Below, one piece after another: positions 1 to 6,135 of a DNA stretch of 10,002 nucleotides (position 1 is the first letter of the stretch; every line of letters starts with the position of its first letter). The stretch covers positions 1 through 10,002 of the forward strand of contig JARGGE010000069.1 in the NCBI GenBank assembly GCA_029210865.1, in the 5' to 3' direction. Under the pieces are notes generated by a model. It made no database searches. It was given only the letters and a program-made list of their open reading frames with translations, and had not been told where the DNA came from. The position numbers were made by a program, and so were the translations under genes. This DNA is from Trueperaceae bacterium. Its GTDB lineage: Bacteria; Deinococcota; Deinococci; Deinococcales; Trueperaceae.

Positions 1-40
1 AGCGCGGCGACCGCCGCCGCGGCGGGGGCGCCCCGCTCGT

Positions 41-913
41 TCAACGGCGCCGCCAGCGTGGGTCGAGGACGTCGCGCAGCCCGTCGCCGAGCAGGTTGAA
101 GCCGAGCACCGCCGCGATGATCGCGAGCCCGGGGAAGATGCCCATCCACGGCGCCTGGCCCAGGTAGGCGCGCCCCTCGGCGAGCAGCCGGCCCCAACTG
201 GGGTCGGGCGGCTGGGTGCCGAGGCCGAAGAAGGAGAGCGCCGCCTCGGCGAGGATCGCGAAGGCGAGGCTGAGCGAGGTCTGCACCAGGATGGGGCCGG
301 CGGCGTTGGGGAGCACGTGCGCGACCATGATGCGGACGTGGCTGGTCCCGAGCGCGCGGGCGGCGGTCACGAACTCGCGACCGCGCACCGAGATCACGGC
401 GCCGCGCGTGACGCGCGCGAAGATCGGCACGTAGACGATGGCGATGGCGATCATCGCGTTCTCGACGCCACGCCCCAGTACCGCCATGACGGTGATCGCG
501 AGGAGCACGGCGGGGAAGGCGAAGGCGACGTCCATCGCGCGCATGATCACCTCGTCGAGCCAGCCGCCCAGGTACCCGGCGAGCACCCCCAGCGCGACGC
601 CGACGGTCCCCGAGATGCCGACCGCGATGAAGGCCACCTGGAAGCTGACCGCCGCGCTGTGCAGGACGCGCGAGAAGAGGTCGCGGCCGAAGTCGTCGGT
701 GCCGAAGGGGTGCGCCCACGACGGGGGCGCGAAGCGGGCGGTGAAGTCCATGGCGACGGGGGCGTAGGGCGCCAGGGCCGCGCCGAAGACGGCGACCACG
801 GCGAGCAGGAGCACGATCGAGCCGCCGCCCACCACCAGCCCGTGGCGCAGGGCCTTGCGCAGCAGGTCGAGGCCCGGCCGGCTGCGCCGATCGACGATCG
901 CCGACGTGGCCAT
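41..913 (-). CDS. dppC: ABC transporter permease, DppC/OppC type
   Basis: Inner-membrane permease subunit of a peptide/opine/nickel-class ABC importer; it pairs with the DppB-type subunit just upstream to form the channel. The 290-residue length is normal. Visible are an N-terminal hydrophobic segment (about 27-50), the OppC-N signature HPFGTDDFGRDLFSR (68-82), several further membrane segments, and the cytoplasmic EAA loop at about 180-203 (EFVTAARALG...HVLPN) that contacts the ATPase. The C-terminus ends in the family-typical GDGLRDVLDPR. The ATG at 913-911 shares one base with the TGA of the upstream permease gene (TGATG), implying translational coupling. Substrate cannot be read from a permease; dipeptide or oligopeptide is the default. 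The 40 bases beyond the stop show no start codon, so whether ATPase genes follow is unknown. Confidence 0.93.
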   Translation of the reverse strand: MATSAIVDRRSRPGLDLLRKALRHGLVVGGGSIVLLLAVVAVFGAALAPYAPVAMDFTARFAPPSWAHPFGTDDFGRDLFSRVLHSAAVSFQVAFIAVGISGTVGVALGVLAGYLGGWLDEVIMRAMDVAFAFPAVLLAITVMAVLGRGVENAMIAIAIVYVPIFARVTRGAVISVRGREFVTAARALGTSHVRIMVAHVLPNAAGPILVQTSLSLAFAILAEAALSFFGLGTQPPDPSWGRLLAEGRAYLGQAPWMGIFPGLAIIAAVLGFNLLGDGLRDVLDPRWRRR

Positions 914-1863
914 CAGGCGTACGCCACCCGGGGGTCGAGGAGCGCGTAGGAGAGGTCGGTGAGCAGGTTGATCACGGTGAAGGCGACCGCCGAGAGCAGC
1001 ACCGCCGCCTGGAGCGCCGGGTAGTCGCGCTGCAGCGTCGCGGTGAGCGCCAGCTGCCCGAGCCCCGGCCAGGCGAAGATGATCTCGACGACGACGACCG
1101 CCGACAGCAGCGTCGCCATCTGCAGCCCGACGATGGTGACGATCGGGATCGCCGCGTTGCGCAGGACGTGCTTGCGGAGCACGATCGGGCGCGGTACGCC
1201 CTTGGCTCGCGCGGTGCGCACGTAGTCCTGGCCCAGCACCTCGAGCAGCGCCGACCGGACGAAGCGCGTCATGATCGAGCCGCTGATGATGCCGACCGTG
1301 ACCGCAGGCAAGACGAGGTGGCGCGCCCAGGGCCCGAAGCCCTCGGCGAGCGGACGGTACCCGGACGAGGGGAGCCAGCCGAGGGTCTCGGCGAACAGCA
1401 GGATGAGCAGGATGCCCATCCAGAAGTCGGGCACCGAGACGCCGATCTGGCTGAGCACCGACACCCCCAGGTCGCGGCGGCTCCCGGGCGCGAGCGCCGA
1501 GAGGAACCCCATCGGCAGCGCGATCGCGAGGCCGACGAGCAGCGCCGCGACCGCGAGCGTCAGCGTCGCCGGCACCCGCCGCCGCACCTCGCCGGCGATG
1601 GGTTGGCGGCTGATGAGGCTGTCGCCGAAGTCGCCCCGCAGCACGATGCCGCCGATCCAGTCGACGTACTGCACCGCGAGCGGCCGGTCGAGCCCCATCT
1701 GGCGCTCGAGCGCCGCGACCGATTCGGGGGTGGCCTGCACGCCCAGGGTGACGCGGACGGGGCTGCCGGGCAGCAGCGGGACGATCGCGAAGGTGACCAG
1801 CGAGACGCCGACGAGCACCAGGAGCAGCGTCCCGAGCCGGTGCAGCAGGTAGGCGAGGTTCAC
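913..1863 (-). CDS. dppB: ABC transporter permease, DppB/OppB type
   Basis: Second inner-membrane permease subunit of the same peptide-class ABC importer, 316 residues, normal for the family. The N-terminus shows the usual first membrane helix (about 8-31) followed by LPGSPVR, and the periplasmic stretch with MGLDRPLAVQYVDWI (56-70). The EAA loop lies at about 213-236 (DYVRTARAKG...HVLRN), and EIIFAWPGLGQL (260-271) is a hallmark of DppB proteins. It ends with SYALLDPRV. The start is GTG at 1863-1861, supported by a GGAGG Shine-Dalgarno (1874-1870) six bases upstream; the next in-frame start would cut into the first helix. It overlaps the DppC-type gene by one base and follows the binding-protein gene after 65 bases that contain a perfect palindrome. 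Substrate is undetermined. Confidence 0.93.
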   Translation of the reverse strand: MNLAYLLHRLGTLLLVLVGVSLVTFAIVPLLPGSPVRVTLGVQATPESVAALERQMGLDRPLAVQYVDWIGGIVLRGDFGDSLISRQPIAGEVRRRVPATLTLAVAALLVGLAIALPMGFLSALAPGSRRDLGVSVLSQIGVSVPDFWMGILLILLFAETLGWLPSSGYRPLAEGFGPWARHLVLPAVTVGIISGSIMTRFVRSALLEVLGQDYVRTARAKGVPRPIVLRKHVLRNAAIPIVTIVGLQMATLLSAVVVVEIIFAWPGLGQLALTATLQRDYPALQAAVLLSAVAFTVINLLTDLSYALLDPRVAYA

Positions 1864-1883
1864 GGGACGCCTCCGGGGCGTGG

Positions 1884-1915
1884 GGCGGGGCGCGCGCCGC
1901 GGCGCGCGCCCCGCC
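1884..1915 (-). terminator. Perfect 32-bp GC palindrome between binding-protein and permease genes
   Basis: The two 16-base arms are exact reverse complements around the point between 1899 and 1900, so the transcript can fold into a very stable GC-only hairpin. It begins 13 bases past the stop of the binding-protein gene and ends about 9 bases before the Shine-Dalgarno of the DppB-type gene. There is no U-run, so it is not a classical intrinsic terminator. In many binding-protein ABC operons a hairpin in this place protects the upstream mRNA or attenuates transcription, giving more binding protein than permease; that role here is inference. Confidence 0.6.
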
Positions 1916-1928
1916 GAAGGTCGTCAGC

Positions 1929-3431
1929 TCAGCGGTCGAGCCAGGTGCGGACGAAGCGCAGGGCCTGGTCGGCGCGCGCCTGGAAGCCCTCGACGTCGGG
2001 GGCGTAGGCGTGGGGCTGCAGCGGGTTGTACAGGTAGACGTACGGCGCGTCGTCGACGATCGCGCGGTTGATCTCCTCGTAGAGCGGGCGGCGCTCAGCG
2101 GGATCGGCGATCACGCGCGCCTGATCGAGGAGCTCGTCGACGCTGGCGTTGCTGTAGCCGGTGAAGTTGAAGACCTCGCCGGTGCGGTGCTGCGCGTAGT
2201 AGTAGTCGTCCGGGTCGACGAGGCCGTTCCACGAGCACACGTACGTGTCGTAGTTGCCGGTGCCCTGCTCCTCGAGCCATTCCGCCCACTCGAGCGTGCG
2301 GATCTCGGTGCGGATGCCCACGGCGGCCAGGTCGGCCTGGATCACCTGGGCGGCGCGGATCGTCGCCTCGATGAAGGTGGTGGGTATGATCTCGATCTCG
2401 AAGCCGTCGACGTAGCCGGCCTCGGCGAGCAGCTCGCGCGCGCGATCGGGGTCGTAGCCGTAGGGCCCGTAGCCGAAGCTCCAGCTCGAGGTCGCCGGGA
2501 TGGGTTCCTGCGTCACCGCAGCGTTGCCGAACTCGCCGGCGGCGGCGACGTTGTCGCGGTTGATCGCGAAGGCGATCGCCTGGCGCACGCGAGGGTCGGC
2601 GAGCGGCCCTTCGCGGGTGTTGACGCCAAGGTAGTGGTAGGCGCCGGCGGCGGCCGCATCGACGACCACGTCGTCGCGCGCCGAGAGCTCCTCGACCGAC
2701 TGCGGCGGGACCGCGAAGGCCCAGTCGATGTCGCCGGTCACGAGCGCGGTGCGGCGCACCGTCTCGTCGCCGATGATGCGGATGTCGACCGCGTCGAGGT
2801 AGGGGAGGCCCTCTTCCCAGTAGTACGGGTTGCGCTCGAGCAGCACCCGCGTCCCGGGCTGGTAGTCGGCGATCATGAAGGGCCCGGTGCCGACGGGACG
2901 CGCGTTCACGGAGCCGTCGGCGATGCCGGCGGGGTCGAAGATGCCGAGCGCCTTGATCGAGGCGAGGTGGCCCAGCAGCGAGGGGCTCGGGGCGTTGAGC
3001 GCGAACACGACGGTGCCCGCGTCGGGGGCGGTGACCGCGTCGACGGCAGCGAGGCGCCAAGCGTTGCCGGAACCGGTCTCGGGGTCGAGGATGCGCTCGA
3101 ACACGGTCACGACGTCGGCGGCGGTGAGGTCCTTGCCGTTGCTGAACTTGACGCCGTCGCGCAGGTCGAAGGTGACGGTCAGGCCGTCGTCGGCGACCGT
3201 CCACGACTCGGCCAGCGACGGGACCAGGTTCTGGTCGGCGTCGAGGATGATGAGCGTGTCCAGGACGTTCTCGAGGACCTGGTAGCTCGACATCGCCGAG
3301 GTGATGCGCGGGTCGAGGCCGACCGGCTCCTGGGCCCACGCCGCGACGAGGGTGCCGCCGCGGGTCTGGGCCGCGGCCAGGCCGGTCAGGGCCAGCAGCA
3401 GCGTGAGGGCGAGGGTGAGGATGCGCGTCAT
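1929..3431 (-). CDS. Peptide-type ABC transporter substrate-binding protein (SBP family 5)
   Basis: Exported ligand-binding component of the importer encoded downstream. The 500-residue length fits family 5 (DppA/OppA/GsiB/NikA class). Residues 1-21 form a Sec signal peptide (MTR, a hydrophobic core, then AAA before Q22). There is no lipobox cysteine, so the mature protein should be free in a periplasm, which argues for a diderm host. Family signatures are PSLAESWTVADDGLTVTFDL (71-90) leading into RDGVKFSNG, GTGPF (181-185) and NPYYW (201-205). The ATG at 3431-3429 has a strong GAGGAGGT Shine-Dalgarno (3443-3436) four bases away and lies 15 bases after the stop of the Lrp/AsnC-type gene, so the two genes are almost certainly co-transcribed. 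The ligand cannot be deduced; peptides, glutathione-like compounds or amino-acid derivatives are all possible given the neighbours. Confidence 0.94.
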   Translation of the reverse strand: MTRILTLALTLLLALTGLAAAQTRGGTLVAAWAQEPVGLDPRITSAMSSYQVLENVLDTLIILDADQNLVPSLAESWTVADDGLTVTFDLRDGVKFSNGKDLTAADVVTVFERILDPETGSGNAWRLAAVDAVTAPDAGTVVFALNAPSPSLLGHLASIKALGIFDPAGIADGSVNARPVGTGPFMIADYQPGTRVLLERNPYYWEEGLPYLDAVDIRIIGDETVRRTALVTGDIDWAFAVPPQSVEELSARDDVVVDAAAAGAYHYLGVNTREGPLADPRVRQAIAFAINRDNVAAAGEFGNAAVTQEPIPATSSWSFGYGPYGYDPDRARELLAEAGYVDGFEIEIIPTTFIEATIRAAQVIQADLAAVGIRTEIRTLEWAEWLEEQGTGNYDTYVCSWNGLVDPDDYYYAQHRTGEVFNFTGYSNASVDELLDQARVIADPAERRPLYEEINRAIVDDAPYVYLYNPLQPHAYAPDVEGFQARADQALRFVRTWLDR

Positions 3432-3446
3432 GGGGACCTCCTCAGG

Positions 3447-4001
3447 TCAACGGTCGGGACGGGTGCGGCGGTTGGGGGCGGGGAGCGGCCCGCGAGGGCC
3501 GGAGGCTTCGGGGGGCTGCGGGGCGGGGGCGCCGTTGGCGCCGAGTTCCCAGTCCCACACGCTCTTGGCGATCGCCACGACCTGCATCGTCTCGTAGCTC
3601 TCGACGCCGTCGTCGCCCAGCGCCGCCTGCAGGAAGGCGTGCAGCTCGGCGTTCGACCCGTGCAGCGACTCGACCAACAGGTTGTTGGCGCCGACGCAGA
3701 CGGCCACGTAGCGCACCGACTCGTACCGCGCCAGCCGCTCGACCGTGGCGTCGAGCGCCGACGGGCGCACCTTGGCGTACGTGGTCGCGACCACCGGGAC
3801 ACCGAGCGCCAGCGGGTCGCTGATCGCCAGGATCCGCATCCAGCCGTCGTCGAGCAGCCGGTGGGCGCGCTTGCGCACCATCGACTCGGAGACGCCCAGC
3901 TCGCGCGCGATCTCGCGGAAGGGACGGCGGCCATCGCGGCGCAGCGCGATGACGATCGCTTGGTCGGTCGCGTCGAGGCGGTCGTAGAGGCTCTCGGGCA
4001 C
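3447..4001 (-). CDS. Lrp/AsnC-family transcriptional regulator
   Basis: DNA-binding regulator, normally an oligomer that changes state on binding an amino acid. The N-terminal winged helix-turn-helix spans about residues 8-60: LDATDQAIVIALRRDGR, then REIARELGVSESMVRKRAHRLLDDGW. A RAM-like ligand domain follows at about 66-150 (PVVATTYAKV, then SVRYVAVCVGANNLLVE). A proline- and alanine-rich tail (about 153-184) makes it longer than the usual 145-165 residues. The chosen start is GTG at 4001-3999, placed right before the HTH; there is no convincing Shine-Dalgarno, so the exact start is less certain. It sits 15 bases upstream of the binding-protein gene, and the twin palindromes 54-99 bases upstream of its start are natural candidates for its own operators. 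Lrp/AsnC regulators of cysteine catabolism (the DecR/CutR type) are known, which fits the neighbouring desulfhydrase, but the ligand is unproven. Confidence 0.88.
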   Translation of the reverse strand: MPESLYDRLDATDQAIVIALRRDGRRPFREIARELGVSESMVRKRAHRLLDDGWMRILAISDPLALGVPVVATTYAKVRPSALDATVERLARYESVRYVAVCVGANNLLVESLHGSNAELHAFLQAALGDDGVESYETMQVVAIAKSVWDWELGANGAPAPQPPEASGPRGPLPAPNRRTRPDR

Positions 4002-4049
4002 GGGGTCTCGTGACGGCGTGCGAGGCGGGGCGCGGGGGTGCGTGGGGGG

Positions 4050-4079
4050 AGGAGAGACGCCATGCGTCTAGGGAGTCAA
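4050..4079 (-). promoter_or_regulatory. Candidate promoter of the regulator-transporter operon
   Basis: On the minus strand TTGACT (4079-4074) matches five of six bases of a sigma-70 type -35 box. TCTCCT (4055-4050) lies 18 bases downstream as a poor -10 (three of six). The -35 lies between the two palindromes, and the left palindrome fills most of the spacer, an arrangement typical of repression. The weak -10 keeps this tentative. Confidence 0.35.
4055..4069. promoter_or_regulatory. 15-bp palindrome, candidate Lrp/AsnC operator 1
   Basis: AGACGC-CAT-GCGTCT: perfect 6-bp arms around a 3-bp centre. It has the 15-bp length and the A/T-containing centre usual for Lrp/AsnC-family sites. It differs from the second copy only in one central base and lies 54 bases upstream of the regulator's start codon. 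Confidence 0.6.
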
Positions 4080-4085
4080 GCCGCG

Positions 4086-4100
4086 AGACGCAATGCGTCT
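4086..4100. promoter_or_regulatory. 15-bp palindrome, candidate Lrp/AsnC operator 2
   Basis: AGACGC-AAT-GCGTCT: perfect 6-bp arms, extended to 8 bp by flanking CG on both sides (4084-4102). Its centre (4093) is 31 bp from the centre of copy 1 (4062), about three helical turns, so both sites face the same side of the DNA as expected for cooperative binding by dimers of one protein. Confidence 0.6.
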
Positions 4101-4130
4101 CGGCCGGTCGACGCGGCGCTCGACGGGCCG

Positions 4131-4174
4131 CCGCGTCGGATCGTCGCGTCGCGTCGTCGCGTCGCCGCGTCGTG
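4131..4174. repeat. Short GCGTCG repeat cluster
   Basis: GCGTCG occurs at 4133, 4146, 4151, 4159 and 4167. The last three are in 8-bp tandem register (GCGTCGTC, GCGTCGCC, GCGTCGTG). It lies 31 bases to the right of operator 2, upstream of the candidate promoter. No function can be assigned; it may be simple replication slippage or binding-site material. Confidence 0.5.
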
Positions 4175-4194
4175 CCGCCGTCCTGGGCCGCCGC

Positions 4195-4219
4195 CGGTCC
4201 GGCCCGCGGCCCGGGACCG
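4195..4219. other. Interrupted GC-rich inverted repeat
   Basis: CGGTCC (4195-4200) pairs with GGACCG (4214-4219), and inside it GGCC (4201-4204) pairs with GGCC (4208-4211) around a CGC loop. It lies just downstream of the other hairpin that follows the racemase gene. It could contribute to transcript ending or be chance in such GC-rich DNA. Confidence 0.3.
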
Positions 4220-4229
4220 ACCACGGAGC

Positions 4230-4256
4230 GGCCGGCGCCCCGTTCGGACGCCGGCC
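4230..4256 (-). terminator. Hairpin downstream of the racemase gene
   Basis: GGCCGGCG (4230-4237) is the exact reverse complement of CGCCGGCC (4249-4256), giving an 8-bp GC stem with an 11-base loop, 30 bases past the racemase stop. No T-run follows on the minus strand, so it is only terminator-like. Its position would suit 3'-end formation or mRNA protection of the lyase-racemase unit. Confidence 0.4.
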
Positions 4257-4286
4257 TGGGCCATGCTTCGCCTCGTCGGCGGGTGG

Positions 4287-5024
4287 TCAGCCGCCGCGGC
4301 CGCCCGCGGTGGCGACCACGACCGTGCGCGCCACCAGCTCGTCGGTGGAGGCGATGACCGGCACCGAGCGGCCGGCCACCACCACGTCGCCGTCGCGCAG
4401 GAGCAGCGGCACCTCGGTGCACGCGGCGACCACCGCCTCGGCGCCGGCCGCCGCCAGGCGCGCGGCGACGTCGCGCAGCGCCGCCGCGTCCTCGGCGCCG
4501 GCATGACCGCGCTTCACGGCGTAGATCGCCGCCATCACCCGCCGCTGGTCGTCGACCGCCGGGGCGAGCGCCTCGAAGCCGGCCGCCGCGTACGCGTCGT
4601 GGTAGATGCGGCCGTCCAGCGTGCCGTCGGTCGCGAGCAGGCCCACCGCGCGCGCGTCGGGCAGCCGCGTCCGGGTGGCCGCCACCGTCGTCTCGATCAG
4701 GTCGAGGAAGGGGACGTCGCCGGCCGCCGCGACGATCGCGTCGGCGAAGGCGTGGGCCGTGTTGCAGGGCATGACGAGCACCTCGGCCCCCTGCGCGATC
4801 AGGCCGCGCGCCATCGCCGCGAGGCGCGGCGCCGGGCTGGGTCCGGTGCCGCGGATGGCGGCGGTGCGGTCGGGCACCGTGGGGTCGTTGTCGATGAGCA
4901 CGCGCAGGTGGTCCTGGTCGCGCTCGGCGTGGGTGGCGGCGACGAGCTTGGCGAAGAAGTCGACGGTCGCGTCGGGCCCCATGCCGCCCAGGACGCCCAC
5001 GACCAGCGACCGCGCCGGGCTCAT
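4287..5024 (-). CDS. Aspartate/glutamate-racemase-family amino-acid racemase
   Basis: PLP-independent cytoplasmic racemase of 245 residues, typical of the family. Such enzymes swap the alpha-proton between two cysteines. Both are present in their usual motifs: Cys87 in MPCNTAH (85-91) and Cys202 in AACTEVPLLL (200-209). GGMGP (13-17) near the N-terminus is the characteristic aspartate-racemase-type opening. The family covers aspartate, glutamate, broad-specificity and cysteate racemases, so the substrate is open. The ATG (5024-5022) overlaps the TGA of the upstream PLP lyase gene by four bases (ATGA), indicating translational coupling and a shared pathway, for example isomerising an L-amino acid into the D-form used by the lyase. 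The alanine-rich C-terminus ends in GGRGG. It is not long enough, and lacks the context, to be called the cell-wall MurI. Confidence 0.88.
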   Translation of the reverse strand: MSPARSLVVGVLGGMGPDATVDFFAKLVAATHAERDQDHLRVLIDNDPTVPDRTAAIRGTGPSPAPRLAAMARGLIAQGAEVLVMPCNTAHAFADAIVAAAGDVPFLDLIETTVAATRTRLPDARAVGLLATDGTLDGRIYHDAYAAAGFEALAPAVDDQRRVMAAIYAVKRGHAGAEDAAALRDVAARLAAAGAEAVVAACTEVPLLLRDGDVVVAGRSVPVIASTDELVARTVVVATAGGRGG

Positions 5025-6052
5025 GCGGTCGGAACTTGGCTCGCCACCACGTCGCGGTAGGCGTACAGCGCGGCCGCGCCGCCGGTGTGGACGAACACCA
5101 CCCGCTCGCCGGCCGCGAAGCGGCCCTGGCGCACCAGGTCGAGGAGCCCCGCCGCCGCCTTGCCGGTGTAGACCGGGTCGAGCAGGATCCCCTCGGTGCG
5201 GGCGAACAGCCGCACGGCCGCGACCATCGCGTCGGTGGGCAGCGAGTAGCCCGGGCCCACGTAGCCGTCCTCGACCGCGACCGCGGCCTGGGGGACCGGC
5301 GCGGCCACGCCCGCGAGGGTGGCGACCTCCTGGGCCAGGCCGTGGATCTTGGCCTCCTGCGCGCCGCGCTCCGCCCGGACGCTGATGCCCGTGATCTGCA
5401 GGTTCGCGTTCACGCCGTGCAGGCCCGCGACCAGCCCGGCGTGGGTGCCGCCGGACCCGCTCGCGACCACCAGGTGGTCGAAGGCGACGCCCTGGTCGAA
5501 GGACTGGTCCATCAGCTCCTCCGCGCAGGCGACGTAGCCGAGCGCGCCCAGCGCGTTCGAACCGCCGCCCGGGATCAGGTAGGCGCGGCGCCCCTGCGCG
5601 TCGAGGTCGGCCGTCAGGGCCTCCATCGCCGCATGCAGGTCGGTGCCGGCGGGCACCACGTGGGCCCGCTCGACGCCGAGCAGCCCGAACAGCAGGTGGT
5701 TGCCCGAGGCGTCGGCGTGGAAGCTGCCGGGCACCCGCTCCTCGAGCACCAGCCGACAGGCCATGCCCTCGCGCACGGCGGCGGAGGCCGTGAGCCGGCA
5801 GTGGTTCGACTGCACGGCGCCCACGGTGATCAGGGTGTCGGCGCCCTGCGCGAGCGCGTCGGCGACGAGGAACTCGAGCTTGCGGGTCTTGTTGCCCCCC
5901 GCGGTCAGCCCGAGCAGGTCGTCGCGCTTGATCCAGAGCTCGGGGACGGGGCGGCCGAGGTCGGCGGCCAGCCTCTGCTCCAGGTGCGGCATGCGGTCGA
6001 GCGGGGTGGGGCCGGCGGTGTAGCGGCGGCGGGGGAAGCGGGCCAGGTGCAT
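5021..6052 (-). CDS. dcyD: D-cysteine desulfhydrase / ACC deaminase-family PLP lyase
   Basis: Cytoplasmic fold-type II PLP enzyme of 343 residues. The best match is D-cysteine desulfhydrase, which turns D-cysteine into pyruvate, H2S and NH3; ACC deaminase and L-cysteate sulfo-lyase are relatives. Key features are IKRDDLLGLTAGGNKTRK (41-58) with the presumed PLP lysine Lys55, QSNH (81-84), the phosphate-binding loop ASGSGGTHAG (197-206), YVGPGY (264-269), LLDPVYTGKAAAGL (290-303) and VHTGG (321-325). ATG at 6052-6050 is preferred: AGGAGGT (6063-6057) sits four bases upstream and MHLARFPRRR is a typical family N-terminus. The frame stays open a further 84 codons, but that part is arginine-rich antisense-like sequence crossing the next gene. 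It overlaps the racemase gene by ATGA. Lyase identity is firm; exact substrate is not. Confidence 0.9.
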   Translation of the reverse strand: MHLARFPRRRYTAGPTPLDRMPHLEQRLAADLGRPVPELWIKRDDLLGLTAGGNKTRKLEFLVADALAQGADTLITVGAVQSNHCRLTASAAVREGMACRLVLEERVPGSFHADASGNHLLFGLLGVERAHVVPAGTDLHAAMEALTADLDAQGRRAYLIPGGGSNALGALGYVACAEELMDQSFDQGVAFDHLVVASGSGGTHAGLVAGLHGVNANLQITGISVRAERGAQEAKIHGLAQEVATLAGVAAPVPQAAVAVEDGYVGPGYSLPTDAMVAAVRLFARTEGILLDPVYTGKAAAGLLDLVRQGRFAAGERVVFVHTGGAAALYAYRDVVASQVPTA

Positions 6053-6082
6053 GCGGACCTCCTGCGGTCGGTGCTTCCCTAG

Positions 6083-6088
6083 ACGATA
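6083..6088 (-). promoter_or_regulatory. Candidate -10 element for the lyase-racemase operon
   Basis: TATCGT on the minus strand matches TATAAT at four positions and the TANNNT form. It lies 30 bases upstream of the lyase ATG, leaving a short leader with the AGGAGGT site. No clear -35 is seen at 16-18 bases. It overlaps the word TCCCTAGACG (6076-6085) and abuts a 13-bp inverted repeat CGCCC-GTA-GGGCG (6089-6101), so it may be a regulated promoter. Confidence 0.4.
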
Positions 6089-6123
6089 CGCCCGTAGGGC
6101 GCCGTGCGCTGGCGGCCCTCGGC

Positions 6124-6129
6124 TACCCT
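6124..6129 (+). promoter_or_regulatory. Candidate -10 element of a leaderless MFS transcript
   Basis: TACCCT (TANNNT) ends six bases before the ATG at 6136, so transcription would begin at or next to the start codon. A GAGGG sits only one base before the ATG, too close for normal ribosome binding, which supports a leaderless mRNA. No recognisable -35 was found. Confidence 0.4.
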
Positions 6130-6135
6130 GAGGGC

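Larger units (their letters stand above)
4002..4286. other. 285-bp non-coding spacer between racemase and regulator genes
   Basis: No credible gene on either strand; the open frames here are extensions of antisense frames with high-GC bias. From right to left it holds a hairpin just past the racemase stop (4256-4230), a second interrupted hairpin (4219-4195), a cluster of GCGTCG repeats (4174-4131), two 15-bp palindromes (4100-4086 and 4069-4055) and a TTGACT element between them. It is by far the longest intergenic stretch in the window and probably separates two transcription units. Confidence 0.75.

Noticed and set aside
14..51. GC hairpins around the end of the DppC-type gene (CCGCCGCGGCGG at 14-25; GGCGCC pairs at 27-32 and 46-51).
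   Set aside because: Short GC-only stems are expected by chance at this composition, one loop would enclose the stop codon, and no T-run follows. Not safe as a terminator.
2010..4013. A 667-codon plus-strand open frame opposite the binding-protein and regulator genes.
   Set aside because: It is antisense to two well-recognised genes, rich in Arg, Asp, Gly and Val as expected for a shadow frame in high-GC DNA, and has no domain signature.
4131..4174. The GCGTCG cluster considered as a CRISPR-like or satellite array.
   Set aside because: Units are only 6-8 bp, spacing is irregular and there are no spacers; it is a simple short repeat.
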